Assembly: GCA_020205615.1 (NCBI GenBank)
Contig: CM035160.1
Location: 6,302,437-6,366,436 of the forward strand
Source of the DNA: Panax quinquefolius
Lineage: Eukaryota; Streptophyta; Magnoliopsida; Apiales; Araliaceae
Direction: 5' to 3'
DNA: 64,000 bases
The notes below the pieces were generated by a model, which saw only the letters and a program-made list of their open reading frames with translations, searched no databases and had not been told where the DNA came from. Both the position numbers and the translations under genes were made by a program. Below, in pieces: positions 36,701 to 49,767 of the stretch (the stretch's first letter is position 1; each line of letters opens with the position of its first letter).

Positions 36701-39700
36701 AAAGAAAAATCATCCCTCATCGGAGACATCTTAACAAAAATAAAAATTATCCCAACTAGCCCTTATTAGATCCAATTGGCCCATATGTAGAGAAAAAAGT
36801 TATTGTTTATCATTGAATTATCATTGGAGACCTCGTCAGAGACATCACCGAACCTTAAATCTTGCGCCGTCCACCAGAGTCGCCAAATCATATCCCTATT
36901 AGAAAGGCGACTCTGTTCATTATCAAAGGCGTCTATTAGTTGTTGGAAACTTACCATTGACAGACACCACCCATCTAAGTAGATCCCACCCATTGCCAGT
37001 CAATGCTGATTCTCATGAGCAGACAACAACTGTTGTCCAAGTCTTTGACGCCTCCATTTTCAGTATGTCTCGGTCCTTGTGTTGTCGCTGTGTATCTTCG
37101 TAAGAAACAACATATTGTCGATGACTTATTGCAGTTGATTACAGATCAACCACCACCATTTGATCTTCCAAATCCACTGATTTCTTGTTCACTTCTGGAA
37201 ACTTCATTGATGTTTGCAATATTGTTTGCAGATGCCCAATAACAAATTTCACTACATTCCTTGTTTCTCTATCGGTTCTCTGTGTGCATAAGGAAAAAAA
37301 GAGGTAACTGATCCATTTTAAAATACAATCAAGTCCCCTTTATTCATCGTGCAATTCAGTCCTTGATTCCCTGAAATATTTCCATTTCCAGATTCATCCC
37401 TCGAGTATTACTTGTTTACACCCCAATTCTTCAACTTTCATCTATAGATTGTGCCCTTGTTTGGTAATTTATTTTAGTAAGACCCTCAAAGAAAATGATG
37501 CAACTTGAACATATAGTTTATGTCCAGCGCGACTAAATATTTTTTATCTTCCATCCTGTCTTATTAGAAATTGCACGAAGACTTGGAATGTGATGAACAA
37601 AGAGTTGAAGGGTTAAAGGCAATTCAAGTCTCCTTCTTTCTTTTATTTTCATCTCCTTTTTCTTTTCCTCCAGATGTTATATATTTTATAATCATTTAAA
37701 GGTGACACCATGCAGTTGGTCCTTTCTCCTTTGAAACTAAAGATTATGTAGAAAGCTAAGCCCTTTCCTTTTTCTAAGGTTTCAAGTCTGGTCTGAAATT
37801 ACAAAACATTGTAAGTAGTCATGTAAATTTTTCAGAGTCCTAGAAAAGCTCTCTCTAATCACTTATACCCTAACCTTTTTCTTAGTTTCTGCTTTAACTT
37901 CACTGAAAGTCCTAATGACTTTGTTCTTGCAATTGTTTCCTCATTACGCTGTTTGTGTAATTACACTTTGATTTGTGCACTGTGATGCATCTTAATTCGT
38001 CTCCCCATGTGCAAACTGGGGTAGCACGTGAGGGGGAGTGTTAAAGCATGATTTACATTATTGGACCCTCTAACGGCTTAAGCTTTTAGAGAAGTTGGTT
38101 ACTTAACATCCCTTCATTTTCCTCTTGGAGGTAGCATGCGATGGCATTCAGAGAATTTGCTATTATGGTAGTACAATGGCTTTCTAAAAATATTCATCGC
38201 TTTCTCTCAATAGTATCTCACCATTTTTTTCTGATATGACTTGACTGTATTTTATGTTTATAGTTTATGACGAGGTACTATTTGTTCCATTTTCTCCTTT
38301 GTAATATTTCATTCAAGGTGTGTTAAGCATTTAATTTGTAGAGTGGACTCATAATATTTTCAATTTTCTTGGTCAGTTGATTGTATTAACACTCTTTGGC
38401 TTATATCTTAAACTTTTGTTGGTGATTTACAGGTCTCCTTGTTTGCTCTTTCTTATTGGAGTTTCTATTTTGCAAGTGTATGTGCATTTGGATTACTCGC
38501 TTATGTCGGCTATATCATATTTGCTTTTCCATCCTTGTTCCGTTTGCATCGGTTGAATGGGTTGATTCTTGTCTTTATTCTCTTGTGGGCTGTCAGTACA
38601 TATATCTTCAATGTGGCATTTGCATTTCTAAACTGGAAGCTTGGGAAGGTACTGCTACATAGGCGAGAAGTGGTTTAGTTTCTGTGTGAGAAGACTGTAA
38701 ACAGTTGATAATTTTGTTTATTTTTTCTTGAATTTGTACACAGGATATGGAGATTTGGGATATGGTTGGGTTGTGGCATTACTCAATACCTGGATTGTTT
38801 CTACTTGCACAGTTTTGTCTTGGAATTTTGGTTGCTCTTGGTAATCTTGTTAACAACTCTGTTTTTCTATACATTTCTGACGAGGACAGGCAGTCTTCAA
38901 GTGACAACATGACCGAAGAAGGTACTTACATGCTAGAGTTTAGCTCATCTTTCTTCTAGGCCAGTAATACAAAAATGCTTATCCACCATGATCCCGTTCT
39001 CATATTAATGGTCTCATTGCCAACCTCGTCCCATTTTCATATTATTAAGCCCTACCTACATGTTCTGATGTGGGACTGGGTATTATAATTTTCCCCTCTT
39101 AAATTTTCGACATCCTCATCAGGGCCAATCTAATTACTCACAGTCACTATCTTCTTGCACCCCTAGTTTTTGTGAGTATCAATTGCCTTCGTGTTCCCAC
39201 CCACCAACAACCCACCCTATCTGAGCTTTCAAGAGTAGCTTTTATACGTAGTGACCCAGACCAAAATTAGTCTAGAATAAGGCTCAATCCACCCTCCAAT
39301 AGCATCAACTTGGGTTATCTTGATCCAGTCTCACCCAAAAGGTCATGATTGTTGGTATTATTTGTAGTAGAGGTAAACCTTATACACATACTAATTAAAC
39401 TGGTAATCAAACCTATGCAGGACTGGGATATTACATTTTCTTTCTTTGTGATGATAGTAACTATAATAAGAAAAAAAAGTCTCCCTTGTTAAATGTTTGA
39501 GTACTAATATTGCCAAATGTTCTTGCATTGATGTTTGGGGGTGGTTGCATTTTTGGGTGATGGTGAGCAGAGGTAGAGAATATCTGTGATTTGAGATTTT
39601 TTATTCACTTCATGTAATTTAAGTTTAGAAAACAGAACAAGCTAAAAAATGCCATAACATATTATCAAAAAAATTAATCAGTAGTAGAGTTTTATTAGTT

Positions 39701-42700
39701 ATCCACACAAAGCTTAGTGTTAGTTATTAAGTGTCGGACAAGATTTTTTATAACCAATTAAAGGGAAAAAAATTTGCACTGGTTTGGGGTTTCTGGTAGC
39801 AAATGGTGAGTAGGGTTATGATTTGGAAGAGGTAACAAGTATGAAGAAAATTCATCAATATTTTTAAATAATTCCTAAGCATTGCATAAGGGCACTTTTA
39901 ACAGGAGGGGTAGTGGCTAATTGACTGCAATCGGTGATGATGTTAGGTTTTCTAATTTCTTATTACAACATTTAAGTTTATTATTTGATTGTTCATTACT
40001 TTGTCTCCTATTATCCTTGCAGTGAGAGAAGAGACAGAAGTATTGATTGTGGCTACAATTGCTTGGGGACTCCGCAAATGCTCTCGAGCTATCATGCTGG
40101 TGCTAATATTTCTCATTGCAATGAAACCTGGTTTCATCCATGCTGTATATAGTATGTTAATTAGCTGATGTTACTTATTTTCTGATTTCTTCACAAGTTT
40201 AAACTTTCACAGATTAGTGCCTCGTGCACATGTGTAATTTAGTTTGGAACAGTTGCATGGCAATTTTATTACAAGACATAAGGCTACTACAGTTACTAAT
40301 TGGTGATAAATTCTAACCTGTGCTGCAGTGCTATTCTTTTTTATATATCTTTTGAGCCACCACATCAGCAGACGGGTACGCCAGGCGTTGATTCTTCTAT
40401 GTGAGGTTCATTTCGCAATGTTGTATACTCTTCAGATTAACCTGATATCTAAAACTTTGGAAAACCAAGGCTCGTTAAGTATGGAAATTCTCTCTCAATT
40501 AGGTATGGTTTAGTTTATCTACTTGCATTTAGGAGCAAAAGTATGGTCTCAATCTGTTTCTTGGCTTTCTTTTCATTTGGATTTTTATTTCTTTCCTTTT
40601 ATTAAAGTGAATTATATTTAAAACTTTTGTAGGACTCCTTGACCGTGATAGCTCCTGGGATTTTGTGGAAATAGCTTTGCTTGCATGCTTCTGTGCCATT
40701 CATAATCATGGTTTTGAAATGTTGTTTTCATTCTCTGCCATTGTACAGCACACACCCTGCCGTCCAATTGGATTCAGCATTTTGAAAGCTGGTTTGAACA
40801 AATCAGTTCTGTTGTCAGTTTATGCCTCTCGAGCCACCAGAGACAGCCATGCCGATCCTTCCCATGGTATGAACTTTTAGGGTAATGTTTGGAGTGTACT
40901 TTTGTTATTTTATTTGTCAATGACCAAAAAAGGGTCAAATATGTGGATTTCAGTTTCATGATTTTGGTATAAATATGTTTTTCTCCTTAGTTTTTGGTTT
41001 AAGCACTGGAGACTTTAAATGGAGACTGTAAATGTGTCCATAATTGTAATTTTCATGCAGAAAATCTAAGAGTATTACATAATTACATAATAACTGTAAA
41101 TGTGTCCATAATTACAGTTGGCTCCTGTAATTGTTTTATTATCTGTGTGATATAATTCTATGCATTAGTATCTCCTTACTTTATTATCTTGTATCATCCT
41201 TAAATTTTTAAAAAATGATATCTAATCATTCTCATTATTGTGATCTAATTATTATTTGATCTTTTCTCAGAGAGAAAGATAGCTTCATATCTCAGTGCAA
41301 TTGGGCAGAAAATTTTAACCATTTATCGGTCTTTTGGAACGTACATTGCTTTTATGACTATTCTTGTTGCTGTATACTTGGTGAAGCCTAATTATGTATC
41401 ATTTGGTTACATTTTTCTGCTACTTATCTGGATTACTGGAAGACAACTTGTTGAGAAGACAAAACGGCGCCTCTGGTTTCCACTTAAAGCGTATACAATT
41501 CTGGTGTTTATCTTTGTCTATATTTTGAGCATCTTTCCTAGTATTGAGGCATGGTTGTCCAAAAAGTTGGATCTTTTTTCAAATTTTGGCTATAACCCTG
41601 AAGCTCCGTTGTTGAAAAATGTCTGGGAGTCTCTAGCAATTATGATTGTGATGCAACTTTATAGCTATGAGAGGAGGCAAAGTAAGTATACAGTAAGTGA
41701 AGATCCAACTCCATTGCAATTTGGAGCGCTTGGGTTTATCAGACGACTTCTAATTTGGCACGGTCAAAAGTTATTGTTTGTTGCTTTGTTCTATGCATCT
41801 CTGTCTCCAATTAGTGCATTTGGTTTTTTGTATCTTCTAGGTATTGTCATTTGTTCGACTTTACCTAAAGCTTCGCGGATCCCATCCAAACTATTCTTAG
41901 TTTACACAGGATTTCTAATGACAATTGAATACTTGTTTCAGATGTGGGGCAAACAGGCTGAGATGTTTCCCAATCAAAAACACTATTGCTTGTCTTTATT
42001 TCTTGGTATCCAGGTGTATAACCCTGGGTTTTGGGGTATTGAAGCAGCTTTGAGGGCAAAAGTTCTGGTTATTGCTACATGTACCCTTCAGTACAATGTC
42101 TCCCATTGGTTGGAGCAGACGCCCAGTTCCCTTTTAGATGATAATAAATGGGAAGAACCTTGTCCATTGTTTGTTTCACCTGAAGATGTGTTACCAGTTG
42201 TTTCAAATTCTGACGGGGAACACGAGCCAACATTAGGTTCAAGTTATGCAAAGAGAACAGGGTGGACAAGCAATTCATGGCCTTCACTTAATCCTGGCTT
42301 ATACCAATCTTCCCATGACGCGTCCTTTAATAAAGGAGGCTCTGCAAGTAGTAGCTCTACGCAATATTCATTTGGTTATATCTGGGGAAGCATCAAGGAG
42401 AGTCACAAGTGGAACAAGAAGCGGATTCTTGCTTTGAAAAAGGAGAGATTTGAGACACAGAAGACTACCTTGAAAACATACTTGATGTTTTGGTTGGAAA
42501 ACATGTTCAATCTCTTTGGCCTTGAGATTAACATGATTACATTGCTTGTAGCAAGTTTTCTTTTGCTGAATGCGGTTTCTATACTTTATATTGCATCACT
42601 TTCTGCTTGTATTCTCTTGGGTCGACGCATTATACGTAAATTGTGGCCGATAATTGTCTTCTTATTTGCTTCCATTCTCATCCTTGAATACTTTGCCATT

Positions 42701-45700
42701 TGGAAGAATGTAATGCCTTCAAATCAGCAAGGCCCATTTGAGACTAATGTGCATTGCCATGATTGCTGGAGAAGCTCAAACACATATTTCTATTACTGCA
42801 TGAAATGTTGGCTGGGTACTACTCTCTTAATGCTAGTAAATTTACTTTTTAATATATAATACTTTAATGTTTCTTTTGAACCTTTTTTTTCTCTCAATAT
42901 AATGTATTACTTCTCTATTCCAAAATCATTGCCAACTTTAAAAATCCCTACTTTTCAAGGAGATTGACTATGCATTGACACTAATCGAGATAATAACTTC
43001 TAAAAAGTATCCATGTTCACATTTTCACTTTTAAGCTGTACTTTTTTTCCCCTTTCAGATTACTCGTATCATTGTTTTAAAATTATATTCTATTTAGAAT
43101 GTGCTTTTCAGTCTCGATACGTACTTGGAATCTTAGATTGTTGTTAAGTTTAATTGTATGTATATACACATATATATATTTATATAGTAGTCGAGGAAGC
43201 TTCGAGAGGGGCTATTAACTTGGAATATTTCAGTTGAGAGAAAAAATAATGGTTGTACTTTCTTATTTTTCTCTGAAAAATTGGTAACTGATTCAAATTT
43301 ACCTATCTAAGAAAAAGTAAACTGCTATCTGATTCCTAAGTTTATTTTCTTATTAAAGCAAAGGTTTATCTTCTCACCCAGATCTAATGCACTCTTTTTA
43401 TTTATTTTTTATGTTTCTGTAGGACTTACTGTTGATGATCCACGAATGTTGATCAGCTATTATGCTGTCTTCATGGTTTCATGTTTCAAACTTCGAGCTG
43501 ATCAGTTGTCCAGTTTCTCAGGGTCATTTACATACCGCCGAATGATTTCTCAGCGTAAAAATGCATTTGTTTGGAGAGATCTCTCTTTTGAAACCAAAGG
43601 CATGTGGACTTTTATAGATTACCTAAGGCTTTACTGCTATTGCCATCTTTTGGATCTTGTTCTTGCTTTGGTACTGATTACAGGAACGCTGGAGTACGAC
43701 ATTCTGCATCTTGGGTATCTTTGTTTTGCTTTAATTTTCTTTCGTATTAGACCTACAATACTTAAGAAAAAGAACAAGATCTTCAGGTTATTACGCATAT
43801 ACAACTTTTGTGTTATTGTGTTATCACTTGCCTATCAATCTCCCTTTGTGGGTGGTTTTAGTTCGGATAAATGTGATACAAGAGGTTACGTTTATGAGGT
43901 GATTGGATTTTATAAATATGACTATGGGTTTCGGATAACCTCAAGATCTGCTTTGGTTGAGATCATCATTTTTGTTCTGGTATCGCTGCAGTCATATATG
44001 TTCTCCTCACAGGAGTTCGATCATGTGTTTCGATATCTTGAAGCTGAACAAATTGGTGCTGTTGTACGTGAGCAAGAAAAGAAAGCAGCATGGAAGACAG
44101 CACAACTACAGCATATTCGTGAAACTGAGGAGAAAAAACGTCAGCGCAACTTGCAAGTGGAGAAGATGAAATCTGAGATGCTTAACCTACAAATCCAGCT
44201 CCACAGTCTGAACTCTAATGTTGCTTGTGGTGACATATCTCCTGGTAGTGAAGGCTTAAGAAGGCGGACTACTTTTAACTTCGATAGGGATGCTGGAAAT
44301 CTTGATAAAGAAGAAGGTATCCTCAGAAAACAAGAAATAAATGCCTATCAAGACATAGTAATCCCTTCTGAAGCGCATGAATCTCCTGTTGGTGTAAGAA
44401 CTGAACGTCCGTGGGGAGTGGATTACACAAAGCATTTGGTGGAATCTCCTCTTTGTGAAATTACCGAACTTGAAGAGGATGCTAGAGAAGGTGAATATAT
44501 TGATTCAGACAAAGAAAAGAAAGTTAAAGTCCAAGGTAAGGAAAATGCATTAAGTTCTGCTGTACAATTGATAGGTGATGGTGTTTCCCAGGTACAGTCG
44601 ATGGGAAATCTGGCAGTTACCAACCTTGTGAACTTCTTGAACATTGCTGATGAGGATTCAGATTTGAATGAGCCTTCATCTGCAGAGGATGGGGTGGTTA
44701 AGGAGATTGAAAGCCAGAATATGAGGTATACGAGTTTGGGTCGTTCATATTCCCTGCAGTCAGATAAGAGTAGAGCTATATCTGATACTGCAAAAATACA
44801 GATTGGAAGAATTTTTCATCATATATGGTCCCAGATGCGTTCAAATAACGACATTGTATGTTATTGTTCCTTTCTTCTCGTCTTTCTTTGGAACTTCAGT
44901 TTGCTCTCTATGGTGTATCTTGCTGCGCTCTTCTTGTATGCTCTGTGTATAAATACTGGGCCAAGTTACATCTTCTGGGTTGTCATGCTAATATACACAG
45001 AAATTTATATTTTGGTTCAGTATCTGTATCAGATCATCATCCAGCACTGTGGTTACAGCATCCAGTCAATCTTTCTTCGTGAGTTGGGGTTTGCTACGAA
45101 AAGAATAACATCGTCGTTTGTTATTAGTTTGTTGCCTCTTTTTTTAGTCTACTTATTTACCCTCCTGCAGAGCTCTATAACCGCCAAAGATAGTGAATGG
45201 ATTTCCTGGACAGAATTTAATACTTCAAAAGGGAGTGTAGTCAATTATAAAGAGGTTCTTCTGAGTTCTAGCTGGAGTGACAGGGCACATAAGATGCTTC
45301 AACCTATAACAAGTGTGGTGAAAATGGTATTAAGAAACTGCTCTAGGTACATGAAATCTCTGACACAGGAAGCTGAATCTCCTCCGTACTTTGTACAGTT
45401 GTCTGTGGATGTCCACTTGTGGCCTGAGGATGGGATACAACCAGAGCGAATTGAATCTGGAATAAACCAACTACTCAGGATTGTGCATGACGAGAGATGC
45501 AAGGAAGAAAACCCTAAAGTTTGCCCTTGTGCTAGTAGGGTTCAAGTTCAAAGCATTGAAAAAAGTACAGAAGATCCAGGTGTAGCATTGGCTGTTTTTG
45601 AGGTGGTATATGCCAACCCATGGACAGAATGTACACCAACTGAACGATACAAGTCATTAACTCCAGCTGCTGATGTAGCGAAAGAGATTCTTAAAGCACA

Positions 45701-48700
45701 ACAAACTGGTATTTCTGAACAAATTGGTTTTCCATACTCTATACTTTCTGTTATTGGGGGAGGCAAAAGAGAAATCGATCTGTATGCCTACATATTTGGT
45801 GCAGATTTGTCTGTTTTCTTTTTGGTTGCCATTTTCTACCAATCTGTTATTAAAAACAAGAAAGAATTTCTCGACGTTTATCAACTTGAAGATCAATTTC
45901 CGAAAGAGTTCGTATTTATGCTAATGGTAAGCCTTCTTTCTTGTTAGTCCCTTCGCGGTCCAATTGTATTTACTTCCCTTTTTTGGGATGTGAGGCACTG
46001 GTTTTAAGATGTGCTGAAAACAAATTTAAATATTTGATTTTTTTATATTTCCGACACAATCATGTTTTATATTTTACACATATATACAATCATAATTTCT
46101 AAATGTGATTTTGGCATGTCTTAACATCTTTGTCTCACGCGCCCAAAATTTGAACCCTTAATGACGTGTTATTTTTAACTCGCCTAAATGCTCTCTTCAT
46201 GCAGATTATCTTCTTCTTGATTGTTCTAGATCGTATTATATACTTATGTTCATTCGCCACAGGAAAAGTGATCTTCTACATTTTCAACCTCATCCTCTTT
46301 ACATATTCTGTCACAGAGTATGCTTGGCAGTTGGATTATTCACAGCAAACTACTGCAGGTTTGGCGCTTCGTGCTATATATGTGACAAAGGCAGTTTCTT
46401 TGGCACTGCAAGCCATACAAATTCGATATGGGATTCCTCACAAAAGCACTTTATACCGACAGTTTCTGACTAGCCAAGTTTCTCGAGTGAATTTCTTAGG
46501 CTACAGACTCTATCGTGCTCTACCATTTCTATATGAATTACGGTGTGTGCTTGATTGGTCATGCACAACCACATCCCTGACAATGTACGATTGGCTAAAG
46601 GTTAGATCAGGCTTTCTTTTTCTATTTTTTTTCATTACCTTCGAGTCCAAACTAATTGTCCTTCATTAGATTTTTCATTTTGTAAATTGTTCATTACACT
46701 TTCTGATTTTGATTATTATCATTTTAAAATTATTTATGCTTATGTAATTTTATTATGTTTAAATTTATTTTATTTTTTATATTCCTTTGTATATGTTTTT
46801 TATATATATATTTCTCTTTACCTTTCTCTTTGCCCTCCTTTTTCTTCTATTTTTTTATTTGATTTATAACTATTCAATTCTATTTATTTTATACATAGGA
46901 TTCATTTTCAACCTACACCAGCTAGCTTGGGAACAAAAGAGTTCTGCTTGAGTTATAACAAGAAGATAGCTTTCATCACCTAATTTTTTGTGTTAGAGAT
47001 AAAATAAATGTATTGAATATTGTTGTTATGTTATTATAAAGAGTACTAAAGCCTTATATATAGGCTTATATATAGGCTATGAGTAGTGGCTAAGTATGTG
47101 TGGGCACCAAGGATACTTGGTGACCAAATTTTAATAATAATAATAATATACTCTAATAGTAACAAAATATTCTAACACTCCCCATCAAGTTGAAAAGTCT
47201 TATATCATGACTTACAACTTGTTACATAACATAATCCTAAAAAGACTCGAATCAGCAATAACACGGAATTATTTTATCTTCAACACTCCCCCTCAAATTG
47301 AGGCCCTCTTTAATTTGCACATATTATTTTTTCTTTTGTTTTTACGTCCAAAGTTAGATTTTTCACCCTTAATATATAACTTCACCCATCCACTTTCTGA
47401 GGATATCATGTGCCAGCAATAACGAAGAACAATCGTCTCCCACAACAAATGTGAAAGACTATATTCTTTAAAAACAACTACGAAGGACTCCTTGTCTTTC
47501 TCAACAACAGAGGACTCAGTAAAAATTGAAGGACACTCCTTCCTGAAATCTCAGCTCCATGCAATTCTTACTTTCCAATCAACCATTTACTTATTTCAAC
47601 TCGAGAAATAAACTGTTCTGGACATATCACTCTTGTTAAGAAAAAAACATGCAACAATAACTCTACAACTTCGAAAAGAAACCTCAAATATGGTCAACGG
47701 AGTGCTAGAGCACCAACTCTAACGACCTAATTTTTTTCTTTCTTTCAAACAATAAAAATAAACGATGCTCGCTGCCGCCGGTGGTAACAAGAATTTTTGA
47801 TTTGATTGCTAAGATTAACTTAGTTCTGATATCATGTTAGAGATAAAATAGATGTATTATATATTGTCGTTATGTTATTACAAAGAGTACTAAAACTTTA
47901 TATATAAGCTATAAGTTAAATATTGGCCAAGTATGCGTGGGCACCAAGTTTGGTGACCAAATTCTAATAATAATAATAATATTTTCTAATATTTTGTTTT
48001 AGTCAAAATGAAAAAAGGGCTAGGAGAGTAATGGTGTAACGTCTGTCTGTTTCACATATAATTATTATTATAATTATTATTCTGAACATAATTAGTTAAT
48101 TACTAGTTAGCATGACCTATGTTACATGGACTCCTCACTTTAAAGTACCCCTGCCTGGCAATTGACGTATATAGGTGTTAGATACTTCATTTTAATGTGT
48201 AATAAATTATCAAAATTGAGTAGTACCCATGTCCGACTGGACACTATCCGAGTCCACATAACTTTTGTGACACCCCCAAATCCGGGTACTTCAATTCCAC
48301 GGAATTTGGTGTTCACTGTATAAATATCATCTATCTATCTACCCATAATAAATGCAAACCATGCAATAGATAGAAATAATAATAAATCTCCCCTACGGGG
48401 TTACATCAACTACATAATAAATACAATCCCAAAGTTACTCTAACCTTAAACATCATCGTGGAATCATAAACAATTAAGTCTTAAACAACATCATTAACTT
48501 AAGTCTAACCTAAATACATCATCAAATAAAATAACAAGTCTTCAACACTTGCTAACTTTGCCCTTTGCCTTTACTAGTGGAAGGTTCGTCATTCTTTTCG
48601 TTCTTAATCGCAATGTTATTATTAAGCAAGAGTGAGCACTAATGCCCACAAGTATAATAATGAAATAACAAAGATAATAACATGCGAGTAAATCAAAGAC

Positions 48701-49720
48701 ATCCGAATAAAAGCTCAACTTTTGAATGAAGAATGAATAACAAGAAACAAAATAATTAAAGGGTCATAAGACCTTGAACTATGTCCTAAGTTATCAAAAG
48801 TTATACTTGAAACCTTTAATAAATCATAAGACTATGGACCTTTCTACTGCATTTAGGGGATCACCTTTTAAGTGCAATCTCGCATGCACAATATCTTAAC
48901 GCTAACGCATAAGTAAATCCCTTTCAGGGTTGTTCATCTCAATTTGACATTCGAGTCCGCACTAAAGGAAGTTTGGTTTGACAATTCATCGAGGTTCGGA
49001 AATTTAGAACGCTTATCAACTATGGACTAGTCGAATCAATAAGGGTTCGCTAGTCTAATAAGGTTCAATAATAATGATATTCAAATTGAATAATAATCGA
49101 AGTATACAATAGACAATTATTGTATAACTGAATCATGCTTTGAAAAGATAATCAATCTTTAATATAACATTTGAACATGAATAATAATAATGATAATTTA
49201 CTCGAGGTAATTAATAAACTTGAACAATAATGACAAGTAGGGTTAGAAACTTGTCTCGCAAGAAGCTAAACGATTACTACTTCCGCTCACCACAAATCCT
49301 ACACACATACCATATGTATTCACGACATTCATTAGTCACATTTTCACTTAATTATTTAATATAAACTCCACTTTATTTAACAAATCATTACCCTTCTAAT
49401 TTAATTACTTAATTAAATTAGAATATTTTCGATCTCTTACTATTATTACACTTTAATAAATTATTTCATAATAATTTCCATCGAATATTTAATTTATTCC
49501 ATAATATCTCAATTAAAATATTTAATTTATTTTATAAATATTTTAATAATAATTTTCATCGAATATTTATTTTATTCCATAATATCTCAATTAAAATATT
49601 TAATTTATTTTATAAATATTTTAATAATAATCTTCATCGAATATTTATTTTATTTCATAAATATCTCAATTAAAATATTTAATTTATTTTATAAATATTT
49701 TAATAATAATTTTCATCAAA

Positions 49721-49767
<47 letters not shown>

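Noticed and set aside
36766..37242. Two neighbouring open frames on opposite strands in PIEZO intron 8
   Set aside because: No family motif, start context or conserved pattern was found; they could be chance frames.
39040..39430. Possible dispersed repeat in PIEZO intron 10 (GTGGGACTGGGTATTATAATT region)
   Set aside because: The wording recalls common plant dispersed repeats, but no ends or target duplication could be found.
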